The notes under the pieces: generated by a model
Told to the model about the DNA's origin: nothing
What the model saw: the letters and a program-made list of their open reading frames with translations, nothing else
The model's database searches: none
NCBI GenBank assembly: GCA_907165135.1
Contig: OU015568.1
Location: 16,999,208 to 17,063,207, forward strand
Source: Oikopleura dioica
Taxonomy: Eukaryota > Chordata > Appendicularia > Copelata > Oikopleuridae
DNA: 64,000 nucleotides
Reading direction: 5' to 3'
Part shown: positions 33,066 through 43,859 of the stretch, piece after piece
Layout of the letters: every line of letters begins with the position of its first letter
Numbering within the stretch: position 1 is the stretch's first letter
Position numbers and translations under genes: made by a program

Positions 33066-36000
33066 ATGCCAATCGCGGTAGATTGGGCAACAGAGGAGGA
33101 GTTTCAGCAAGAAGTACGATGGGCGATCCTCGACTGGCTTGATATTATTCGGCGAAATAGTGGCGGCACCATCAAGGAGGAAAAGGAAGAAAATCTTCTT
33201 CAGATCGATTTCGCAGCTCGATCAGACCAATCTGCTATTCTCAAAAGAATATTACGACGACATAAAGAGGAGCGTCAGAAACAAATGGAGAACATCAAAA
33301 GAGGAAAAGCCATTGTGAACGCGTAAGTTAATAAGAAAATTCATGAAAAAATAACATACATACCTAGAGAATCCTCAGGTTCAGAAGACAATGAAAAAAA
33401 CGCGGAAAGCTATGAGGGCTATGAAGACGCGGATTATCATGAAGAAGATGACGCGGCCAGCGATGCAGGAACTACAACCCTAGTAAATAGTGAACTTCCG
33501 CAGCTTAGTGACATCGAAGCTGAGAGCACCCAAAGAACAATTAACTGGCTTCAAAGCTGCCCAGAACCACCAAGTCTGGATAACCTCCATACAAAGCATC
33601 AGGAAGAACAACAGAATGAACAGGAACAAGAAGGACGCAAAGCAGTTGAAATGATGGAAGGAAAAAACCGAGAACTGGAAAAAGAGAGAGATGAGCTAAA
33701 AGCCGCAACCGAAGAACTCGCAGCCAAAATTGAACAAAGTGAGGCTAGAAACAGGGCTTCCGAGGCAAAGAAAGAAATGCTTACTGAACTGCTAGAACAA
33801 AAACAGAAAGAAAAAGACCGTCTAATAAAGATGAACGCTGAAGAAGAGGCACTTGAAACAGAAAAAGAACTTCTAGCAGACATAGAAAAAGAGCATCAGA
33901 GCAAGGCAGAACTACTCGCAATAAAGAAGAAAGAGTGTCAAGAATCGGAAGATAAACGACTTAGAGAAGAAGAAGATAAGCCACAGGCAGATGAAAAGTC
34001 CCAACAGGCAAAGAAATTTGTGAATACTGGAAGAGAAACAGAACAAGAAAAGGAAGATAAACAGCTAGAAACAGAAGAAGGCAACAAACGCGCAAATGAT
34101 GAGCTACAACAGGCGGAGCAATTTCAGAAAACTGTCAATGAAGCGGAACAAAGACGTCTCCAAGATGAAATCAAGGCAACAGAGGCTAATTATGAAAGGC
34201 TTACAAAACTTGCCGAACAAAGACAAGAAGAAAAAGACCGTCCAATAGAGATGGAACAGATGAAAGAACTAAAATACGCTGAAGAGAAGAAACAAAGTCA
34301 AGAATCGGAAGATAAACAACTTAAAAAAAAAGAAGATAAGCCACAGGAAGATGAAATAACGAAAGAAAAAACGAAAAATGCGGACGCAGAACAATGCCAA
34401 GTCGCGGACAATACGAAGACAGGACAAGAAAGAAAAGATAAACAGCTGGAAACGGAAGAACGCGCTAATGATGAGCTACAACAGGCGGAGGAATTTCAGG
34501 AAACTGACAATGAAACGGTTCAAAAAAATCTCCAGGACGAAGATAAAAATCATCGGCCAAATACAGATTATCAACAAGTCAAGAACAACCAAGTAGAAGA
34601 AAAGAATGAAGATCGTGTTCAGCAAGATGTTCTCGATGCGAGGGAGAAAAAAAAGAAACAGCGGAAGGCAGCAAAACAGAAAAAAAAAGATATGAACCGT
34701 CAAGAAATCGAAAAGAAAAGGAAAGAAGAACAGCAAAAGGCAAAAGAAGAAAAAGAAAAAAGACAAAAAGAAGCAAGGGAAGCTCAGGAAAAAGAACAAC
34801 AGAAGGCAAAAATGAGAAAGGAGAAGAATTTGCGCGATGAAGTAAAGAAAGAAGAAAAAAGGCGACGAAAAGCCGAGGAAAAAAACCAACAGCACAATCC
34901 AAGTATAAGTGAGAGGAATCAAGAAAAGCGAGCAATTGAATCGCATATCAGAGAGAGCGTCAATAAAATAAAAAGTCTTAAGATGTCACTTGGTGAAATT
35001 AATGAGCAAGACAAGGCGAAAGAAGAACATAAAAATGATGACCTATTACCTCTTCTTTCTCAAGGTAAGATAGAAGAAATTCTATGGAATTATAATTTTT
35101 CAGATGGACCTGAACTCGTCGGTCCCGGAGATTCGATGGAAATACAATCAAACGTCAGAAAATGGGTGAAAGGCATCATGAATCCAGACATGAAGCAACA
35201 AACCATCGACAAATATGGATATCGCCGCGAGGAATCTAAACAATCAACGAAGAGCGATCCCTCTGTCAATTTAAAAGGCAAACCTCGATCTGAAGAGCCA
35301 CAGTCAGGCAAAAAAATGGATCCACCTATTCCCGCATCCCTTCTTAGTAGCAAGCAGACCGACGACACCGAAGAAAACCGGCCAAGAGCACCCAAAGCCA
35401 TCAGACTTCTCAACTCAGAAGAAGACAATACTGAATCACTGAGCGTAGCTGCCGAAAACAACACGTACCAAGAAAGCATGTACGAAAGACTCAGGCTCAA
35501 AAAATCGGTAAAACCAAAGGACACGTCCGTCAAACGAAAACCGTCCAACAAAGATGCAGCACAAAATGCCACCAAAAAAACAAAAACAGCTAGCAATGCG
35601 AAAGAAGATAAAGATAATCTCGACGCACAAGGGAATGAAGACAAAACCGAGCGATCAGCGAAACAAAATAAAGCTCCCTCGGCAAAAACTAAAAGGTAAC
35701 AAATAATTTCCGCGGTACAGAACATAATCATGATCAATAGGAAAAATTTACATGATCGATGCGAGGCATTGGCTAAAAAAAAGCGAGAAGAATGGAACAA
35801 GAATAAACGAGCAGCTAAAGATCAATGTGGAGATGACGCTTACGATAGCCGAACAGTCAATCCAATAAAAACAAGCGTTAAGAAGATTGAAAATTTTAGA
35901 CTCCCAAACCCAAATAATAGGATGACCACACGAGACAAATTAGCAAAAATTAGGAAAAGAGAAATGGAGAAAGAAAGTCAAAGACATGACACAAAACAAC

Positions 36001-36098
36001 AGAGCAAAAAGCAAAGAGTCGAAACTCAGAAAGAAAACAAGCCAACAAACGGAAGCAAGTCAGTGCCTAACGAATCCCCAGGAAAGATTTATATATAA
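33066..36098 (+). CDS. Long acidic/basic coiled-coil protein
   Basis: ATG 33066 opens exon 1 (MPIAVDWATEEEFQQE...). A 48-bp GT-AG intron (about 33325-33373) leads to the long second exon, whose open frame extends upstream of the first internal ATG, and a 45-bp intron (35697-35741) leads to the last exon ending at 36098. The protein has about 950 residues. Residues of the centre form long Glu/Lys/Gln heptads, with a duplicated block of about 110 residues (KQLETEEGNKRANDELQQAE versus KQLETEERANDELQQAEEF). The C-terminus is basic with several Lys clusters. A structural or scaffold role, possibly nuclear, is plausible. Ala GCG codons match the style of nearby genes. It begins directly after the mariner-type element. 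Confidence 0.78.
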
Positions 36099-36104
36099 AT
36101 AGGG

Positions 36105-37400
36105 CCGACGACATCTAATTAAAACAAGATATATAAATCAACAAAACAGACGAACCGGGAAAATCAAAATCCACAGAAAAGGACGAGCAAAGAACACAGT
36201 CAGTAGAGCCAAGCGATTCTTTTATGACCGAATATATGAAGAGTATTCGCAAAAAAAAATAAATTCTCCATACACCTTGTACATATACAACTCATAAGTT
36301 CTTCAAGATCTTGAGTCAGATTGACCGAATAAATCATAATACACATGCGATATCAAAACGTCTGTAAAAATGGGATAATTCACATCTTGGATTATCGCCA
36401 TCGACTTATTTCTTGTAAGGAAGCGTTAATTGTACCCAGAGTAATCACGGAGCCTCGCCACTATCAGTCTCATGCCACGATAATAGTGCAGCAAGTCAAG
36501 AAGTTTTATTTTGCAGTAATTGGAGGTAACCACAGCTTGTAGCAGGACAAAACGATCAACGCATAAATAGAAATAAACTCACCGAGAGTGAGTGTTCAGA
36601 GAAAAACCGCGGAGTGATAAAGAAAGCCGCAAAAATAAATTAAGGATGAAAAAGGATGTGGAATGAAAAAATTTTTGGTTGACATAAAATGTCAACCAAT
36701 TAATAAAAAAGAATTAAATTGCTGTGAAATTTCTAGATTATCGAAAATCATGTCATAATCGACGAAATTCTAAAAACCATAAAGGTAAATAAACCTGCGT
36801 CTTTATAATTAAATAAAACAAAAATTAATCGTTACAAAAAAATAATCTAAGGTGTTTAGCATCTTGTTGTCACACAGGTTAATAATTAGATTATTTACTT
36901 CATCAATTAAAATGGTCGGCATTAAAAATGCTTCATAAGTGCCAGTCATACCAACCAGCTGGCTATTTGTCGCGTCATTATGAATACTTAAGCGCCGCGG
37001 ATAAACTAGTCACTGGGAAGACAATTCCAGGTGGTTCCACAAAGTTTGCAGCATTAATTTCCGCGGCAATCATTTACACCAGGACAGCTGTTAGAGTTTT
37101 GCTGATGCAAGCAAAGTTAAACGTCGGAAATTCGATCTAAAAAAGATCAAATTTAAAAGTGAGAGCTTTTCCAAAGCTGGATAAAAGTTATAATAGGGCG
37201 CTAACTAGAGAATTGGTATTGGAAACAGTATAACAGAAACTTTTATTACTTTATCATAAGCTTTTAATTAAAATATTATATAAAATACAATTTCTTTCTT
37301 TTTTTTATGGTTTCCTTTATTTTGATCAATATGTTTACGCTTCTTATTTCCGCGACCGTAGCAGGCCAGCATAATTTAAAAACACAGCAATCAATCACTT
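36105..37400. other. Mostly non-coding gap
   Basis: Two plus-strand frames (36345-36542 and 36928-37140) are open for 65-70 codons but lack splice signals, domains and a convincing codon pattern. A TGACATAAAATGTCA palindrome lies at about 36681. Otherwise AT-rich with nothing supported. Confidence 0.4.
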
Positions 37401-37409
37401 TTACTGCAG

Positions 37410-37790
37410 TCTGGACTATTTGACAAAGACAGCATTTACAAGTGCGGATTTACGTTTTCTTATCGATAACCGATTATCTACCGCCGCATCTGTATGAAAC
37501 AAGTGTCGGAACAGTCCGCTTCCAGCACTTAAAAATCCATTAATTCGTCCGTTAACTTGGTGCTTCAAATACTTGATTTCATATCCAGCGTTGAGTTCTA
37601 GCTGCCGGCAAGAGTCCAGATCGCATTTGTGCACGATTCACGGGTAAAGCCTTTGATGGCGAAGTTGTTGGACTCGGTCGCGCCGCTCATAAAGATGATT
37701 TCTCGGGGATTCATTTGATAAAACGCAAATTTACACCGCACGCTCCTTTCTTCTAAGATTTCTTGACCTACTCCCAAAAACAGTTTAATC
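37410..37790 (-). pseudogene. Broken NFS1-like cysteine desulfurase fragment
   Basis: On the minus strand, NPREIIFMSGATESNNFAIK is close to the conserved NifS/NFS1 block that holds the pyridoxal-phosphate site neighbourhood. It is followed, after a frame break near 37630, by VHKCDLDSCRQLELNAGYE, matching the next conserved block (HKC.LDSCR.LE..G.E) with the residues between missing. A piece reading LFHTDAA resembles a third block, again displaced. The order is right but segments are lost and the frame shifts, so this is a decayed fragment, not a working enzyme. The intact copy should be elsewhere. Confidence 0.72.
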
Positions 37791-38157
37791 CTTCAAATTT
37801 TGTAATAAATAAATAAAAAACTTAACAATCAGAAACCATAATTAATAAGAAAATTAATTATGTTTTAAATTATGTTTTAATTGTCTTTTAGGATTGAAAA
37901 CATAACTGAATTTCCTTCTTTTGATTATCAATTCCCTTTTTAAAGAGAATACAAACGCAAACACGTAGCGACCAAAGTGACCAAGTGACAGTCACGGAAA
38001 GTCACAACGCGTAACAAGACAGACATCAGCTAGTAAAACAGCACCCCGGTTCTAGTGCACAAGAATCCACTATCCGATAAATACACCAATCTGCGTGGGC
38101 AAAAAGCGTAGGCAAACATATGACCCGTTAAAAAACATAACCTGTTAATAAGTAAAA

Positions 38158-41100
38158 ATGCAATTCGTTGAAACCATCAATATATGTGGCGTCGACGTGC
38201 GATTTCCATACAAACCTTATCCACAACAAATAGAGATGATGAGAAAGAGTATCGACTCACTCAAAAATAGGTAAATAAAAAAAAAATAATAGAAAATAAA
38301 AAAATCAATGAGGTCAAACGCGGCACTCGAATCACCAACTGGATCAGGAAAAACGATAACCTTACTGGCGTCGGTGCTTGCATTCAGAGAATATGCGGAG
38401 AAACAAAGTGACCTCAATGAAGAAGAAATCCCAGATATAATATATGCCTCAAGGAATGAATCAAATTAAATATGACAATTTATATAGACGAATAATATAA
38501 TCACTTCTAAAAAAGAACACATACACAGTTGTCGCAAGTTGTCGATGAACTGAAGAAGCTCCGAGATGTTTGCAATTATAAATTCAGTATGACAGTTATA
38601 GGAGGAAGAAAGAATTTATGTGTAAAAAATGATGTCAAAAATATAACAAACAATACGGAACAGCAGATGAGCTGCAGAAGAATGCGCCGGAACAATCTAT
38701 GCCCATATAAAAGAGAAGCAGATAAACTAATCTCAATCGCAAAAGGAGAGAAAAAAACGGATCACATGAATAATACATCAACTGACGCGGAAAAGGCTAA
38801 GAAGCACGATAAAGAAGAGTTAATAAACTCCATGGACCAAATTATGGACATAGAAGAGCTAGGATCTTGGTGTGGCAACCCACCAGAGCCCGTTAAAAAG
38901 TTTTTAGGAAAGGTTGACAGAAACTTAAAAAGCACAATTATATAAAGCGTCAACCACAAAAGCACACCAATCAATCGAAGGAGAGAAAGTATGCGGTTAT
39001 TATCTAACACGAGGAAAAGCAGATTCGGTCAATATATCCTTGATGCCATACAACTACATACTCGACAAAAAAATAAAAAACAACACGAAGATTAACACAA
39101 CTCAGAAAATAGTCATTATTGACGAAGCTCACAATCTAGAAGCAGTCTGTGAGGAGAGCTCTTCGCACTACCTGACAAGAAAAAACATAGCTTTAGCGCG
39201 GGAAGAGCTGAGAGAAGCAAAGATCAAATACGAGAAAGAAGAGAGTACAGTAGACTTATCATTGACTCCTGGGATAATGAACAAAGTCATTGAAGGTATC
39301 CAACTTCGGATAATTAACTGAATAAAACTCGTTTCTAGGAATAAAAAAACTTGAATATATCTACGCGCAAAACTTTGACAACATAGACAAAGAGAATGGA
39401 GAAACCTTTAATATATCGATGCTATTAAAAGACGCGGAAAAAACAGGATTGATGGGGATAACGACTGAAAACTGGATAAATCTTTCAAAAAACGTCATTC
39501 TATACTTTTCGAAAACAAAGCAAAAAACACCTCTGTCAGGTAAAAATCAAAAACATCACAAAAAAATTATAATTAAGGAACAAATTTTGAAATATTCGCC
39601 TATATGATGGAGGAATTACATGCCATTCGCGACAACTACACGCAAAACGAGTAAGTATTAGATAATCAGTCTATACCACTTGATCAGCGGAACGATTATA
39701 GTTAACATGCTAAATTGACAGTAGAATAATAATTTCAGTTACAAAAGTCGATTATGCAGAGACGAAACCGACAGAAAAGGTTACAAACTGATGATATGGT
39801 GCTTCAACGCTAAATATGCGATAGAAGCTCTAACAAAAGTAATTTGTTGAATTAAAATGATTAAAATTAAATTTAATTAAGGAAGGAGAAGTCTACAATC
39901 TTATACTTACATCTGGGACACTTTCACCGCTTAAAACATACATCAAAACACTTGGACTCGACATAAAAACAACTATCCAACTTCAAAACGATCACATCAT
40001 CAATGCGGAACAACTTCTAGCGATTACAATAACCGGCTACGAAAACACAGAATTCAGAAATATTTATAAACAAAGAGACAATCAAGACATGTTTATGAAT
40101 TACGCGAAAATAATACGTAATAAAAAAAAATCAATTTAATCAATTTAACATATTTTAAGAAAAAATAAAAGAAGTTGCGCCCGGAGGATGCCTCGTTTTT
40201 CATCCAACATACAAATGCATGGAAAAATCGATGAAAATTTGGAAAATAAATACAACAAATGAAACATTTAATAATATGTTCAATCTCCCGGTATTTGCGG
40301 AACCAGTTAACAAAGAAGAAACCGAAAGAATCATTGAGAGCTACGAGCGCGAAATAGAACACAACGAAAAAAAGGGTGCGATAATGAATGGAGTATGCAG
40401 AGGAAAACTATCTGAAGGGATAGATTTTAAAGATGCACGCGCGAGAGTGGTAGTAGTGACAGGTAAATCTAAGCACAACACACATGAAAACACATGTAGG
40501 AATACCATATCCTCCAATGCAAGACCCCAAGATAAAAGAAAAGATGGCTTATTTGGACAAGAGACAACGAGAAGAAGATGATAACATAACCGGAAAAGAG
40601 TGGTATAAACAAGGAAAGTCTACATATTATAAGATGCAAGCGCAAGCTTTTTGCCAATGAGCATTTCAAATATATAGACAAAACAGAAGCAAACAAAGCC
40701 ATCAACCAAGCAGTAGGCAGAATTATACGACACAGAGATGACTTCGGAGCAATAATTTACCTAGACGCTAGGTTTACTAAGAAGGAGTCGGATAATTTCA
40801 AATATATGCCGGCATGGGTTAAAAGAAGCCACTACGTAACAGTAAGTATTAAAAAAATGCATTTTAAACTCAAAGTTTGCAGACAAGCAAAAGGTCGATT
40901 GGAGAAGTACGAAAATTCTTCAATAAAATGGAAGCAAAACAAAGATGCGGCAAATTGGCAATGCCAAAATCATTAAAAGAAGAACGAGAAAACAAAAAAA
41001 GAAAAAAAATTGTGATAAGGAAAGAAACAACAAAACAAAAAAACAGACGACTTGATCTAGAATGGGAAACACTATACAAACCAATCTCCAATCCACCATC

Positions 41101-41233
41101 AGCATTACCCATCTTTACACAACCAGAAGCAACAACATTCATCAAGCACACGCCAAAAAAATCATCACGAAAATATGCCATAGAATTTGGACCGACAATA
41201 ACAATGACGTGTGACCAAACTGCCATTGAATAA
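38158..41233 (+). CDS. RAD3/XPD-family Fe-S DNA helicase, RTEL1/FANCJ-like
   Basis: About 800 residues in ten or so exons from ATG 38158 to stop at 41231. Seen in order: Q-like start FPYKPYPQQ; Walker A SPTGSGKT; motif Ia ASRTHTQLSQVV, formed only by splicing across a GA-AG intron (38454-38515); Fe-S cysteines KNLC, MSCRR, NNLCPYK and VCGYYLTR followed by MPYNYILD; Walker B IVIIDEAHNLEA; LTSGTLSPL; GKLSEGIDFKD; VGRIIRHRDDFGAII. These match RTEL1 more than XPD. Family members unwind forked DNA, D-loops or G-quadruplexes in the nucleus. The C-terminus is short and Lys-rich, without the long extension of vertebrate RTEL1. Two joins (near 38900 and 39560) remain unresolved. It may be the host orthologue or belong to the surrounding element. 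Confidence 0.85.
38454..38515 (+). other. Non-canonical GA-AG intron in the helicase gene
   Basis: The exon ends ...GCC TCA AG at 38453 and the following bases are GAATGA. Only removal of 38454-38515 (GA...AAAAG) restores A-S-R-T-H-T-Q-L, which is invariant in the RTEL1/FANCJ family. No GT donor in reach gives this. GA-AG introns are a known peculiarity of Oikopleura. Confidence 0.75.
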
Positions 41234-41239
41234 AATATC

Positions 41240-41925
41240 CAATTTAATCCTCAAGAATATTTGCCACTTCATATACATAAGCAGCTAAATGATGTAAACA
41301 GCAATCAAGATGTAATCGCGGTTTTGGTTGCAGGCTGGAGCACCAAAAGTGAGAGGCAGGAAGCCAAAAGGCATAAGTACACTCATTTCTCCGCAGGTAA
41401 ATCTCTGCCCTACTATCAGTGATAAAATGCAACAAAGGGCCGGGTTAACTTACATAGCACTAAATAAGCACATTGCTGGAACTCACCCTAATCGCGGAGT
41501 TTCTTTAGGCTCTGCCCAGAGCGCAGAAAACGATAATTTTCTTTTTATTTATTTATTGAAATGATTGCATGGTCTCATAAACGATCGATGAGCTTTTTCC
41601 TCGTAAGTCGAATTTGATTTTCTCCTTGTTGTTTATGGCGATAAATTCCTGAAGCTGCCCAAGGAAAAAGAAAAACCAATCCACCTCTCTCTTTTCAAAT
41701 TCTTGGGTTACCTAAAGTATAAGATCGTATTTCGTACCTGCTATCCGTGCTGTAGTGCCCCTTCATATCAGAACCATCGCAAAAAGTATGTCCAAAGGGT
41801 CCAGCAACAACTAATCCGTAAATTTCCATGGCAATTTACCCCACCACCATCAGAGCTCATCATATAAACAACGAGATCAGACGAATTGTGTCCCCAAGTC
41901 ATTCGCCAGCGCGCAATACTATCCT
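41240..41925. other. No complete gene; possible exon remnants on the minus strand
   Basis: An open plus-strand frame at 41328-41564 (contains KVRGRKPKG) has no supporting context. On the minus strand, 42050-41700 reads as exon-like protein with Cys and Trp (NINCFDGCIQNRQCFIWW, then GPFGHTFCDGSDMKGHY), perhaps from a secreted Cys-rich protein, but start and end are missing. Confidence 0.35.
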
Positions 41926-42175
41926 TTTTCCACCAAATAAAGCATTGACGATTCTGTATGCAGCCATCAAAGCAGTTAATGTTTCTAACACTCGTTAGAG
42001 AGCCAAAAAAGCCGCCTTTACAAAAACCATAATATTCTAAAAAAATGCTAGTTTAATACAATTAAAAAGTTGAAAAATGTTGACAAAAACATAGTATAAC
42101 TTTAATAAATAGTTGAAATCAGTGAAGCCGCATAATAATTAATAATCCGCGCCCCATGCCACACAGACTTCAAAA
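41925..42175. repeat. Duplicated segment, copy A
   Basis: About 250 bp here recur at 42766-43010 with roughly 80-85 percent identity: shared blocks include TTTCCACCAAATAA, CCATCAAAGCAGTT, CACTCGTTA, GCCGCCTTTACAAA and CATAATATTCTA. Copy A contains the exon-like sequence on the minus strand (GFCKGGFFGS...); copy B keeps it with changes, including a frame change. Confidence 0.75.
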
Positions 42176-42765
42176 TTTTCGGCTCCCAGGCAGGCGGGCA
42201 CCTAAGCGATTTTTAGAAAACACGATCTCTCGGCAACTTAATTATGTGAGAACACAGCGTGAAAAAGGAGAACGGCGTGAAACGCATGTTTGAGAAGCCG
42301 TATGAACTCACCGCAAATAATTCAAGAACATATAAATAAACCGCACCATAGTCCCAACAATATTTAATAGCCGTAGATCTTAAATTGCTGCGTGTCCATC
42401 ATAATTCAAACACCATAAAAATATTAACTTTAGTAGTTGTTTAGTCTAAAACTTAAAATTTTAATAGAACATTACTATCAACAAATTCAAATATATATAC
42501 GGGATATTTGACAAAATATACATTCAATAACTAACCATACTTAATCTAAAGTTCCCTGGTTCCCTAAGCACGAAATGAATCTCAAAATAACTTATGTGAC
42601 AAACACTCCTCACGCTGGTTGGTGCGCGCAGCGAAACGTTCGAGCTTTATAATGACGCGGCACAACATGAATAAACACACCCAATAAGTTACCAATAAAA
42701 CTAATCAAGCGTTTTGAATAGATTAAAACGGCCTACAAGGCAATAATCGACAGGGCACAAAACTA

Positions 42766-43010
42766 TCATTTTCCACCAAATAATGCATTTCCATTCTGTA
42801 TACGAACCATCAAAGCAGTTTATATTTCTTACACTCGTTAAGTCGAAAATGCCGCCTTTACAAACACCATAATATTCTAAAAAATGCTAGTTTTATACAA
42901 TAATAAATTGAAATATGTTGATAAAAACTTAGTAAAACTGAAATAAATAGTTTAGATCCGTAAAGCGCATCATGATTAAAAATCCGCGCAACTTGCCACA
43001 ATATGAGGCC
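42766..43010. repeat. Duplicated segment, copy B
   Basis: Second copy of the segment at 41925-42175, about 840 bp away in the same orientation. The minus-strand reading NINCFDGSYTEWKCIIWW parallels copy A and then runs out, so this copy is a pseudogene fragment. Both copies are followed by similar AT-rich sequence with CGCTGGTTGG.GCGC. Confidence 0.7.
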
Positions 43011-43858
43011 TTATATATTTAGCCACAGCGAATCATTGTCAAATATGCTAATCCGACAAACAGTCTTCACGCTGGTTGGTCCGCGCATCATACGTTTTCA
43101 AGATTTCGACAAATCACATAACGATATGTTCTAAGACCAGATATAAATCGAGAGAACAACATACAATAATTTTAAATTACTATTTTGATTGTAAAAAACA
43201 ATAAGATCAAAGGAATGTCGGATTGGCCGAAAAAAGAAGAGATTTTACAAATAAAACAGCATTAATTATGAGTAACTTATGGAGCATTAACCGCGAGGAA
43301 ACATAATTCTCTACAAAAATCCCATACACGCGTAAATCAATATGATAAACAAGATAAAATCATATCATAACCACCTAAAGACAAATTATGGTTTTTGAAT
43401 AATTCCGAAAAAGGGGATTCTTCAAACTAGAACACAGCAAAAGCGTAGAAAGCGATAAAAACAAACAAACCTGTCCACCAACATAATGACGCGGCAATAA
43501 ATTAATGATAAACACACCCAATTATACAGATACTAAGCAAGAAGCGGTAAAGTAGCGGCCTGCCGGCCTAAGAAAACCCGTCTTTACGATTTTTTTTTCC
43601 AAATTATGATTTTGTTAATTTGGAATTATATTATTTTTTCCAATTTTTGTTATTTTTTTTTATGGAATTCTGTAAAGAACTGAAAAATAAAAATTTCCAT
43701 AATGAGAAAATTCACTTACCAGAAAAAAAGTTCCATCCTAAGTAAAAAATTTATTTTTCGATCCATCCTTGATCAATCCTTTTAGTTACGTTCCATACTA
43801 ACGATAAACTTTTTATTATGATCCATAGTAAAGAAAACCTTTTTGTTACGTTACATTC
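43010..43858. other. Non-coding AT-rich gap with motif copy 3
   Basis: No gene seen. The 23-bp GC-rich motif recurs exactly at 43557-43579. From 43700 to 43860 there are three imperfect repeats of a TTCCATCCTAAG/TTCCATACTAACGATAAACTTTTT type just downstream of the large Cys-rich gene. Confidence 0.45.
43557..43579 (+). repeat. GC-rich 23-bp motif, copy 3 of 3 (exact)
   Basis: Identical to 18265-18287 over 23 bp. It lies close to the point where the style of the sequence changes from the 0-43 kb block (many CCGCGG sites) to the secreted-protein genes. Confidence 0.7.
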
Positions 43859-43859
43859 T

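Noticed and set aside
33599-33883. Ser/Phe-rich minus-strand ORF
   Set aside because: It is the antisense shadow of the Glu/Lys-rich coiled-coil exon.
34476-35800. Long hydrophobic minus-strand ORFs
   Set aside because: Antisense of A-rich coiled-coil coding sequence; Leu/Phe/Ser bias is expected from that alone.
1421-41233. Polinton/Maverick or other family B polymerase element
   Set aside because: The polymerase has family A motifs, and no retroviral-type integrase, adenain-like protease or packaging ATPase was seen.
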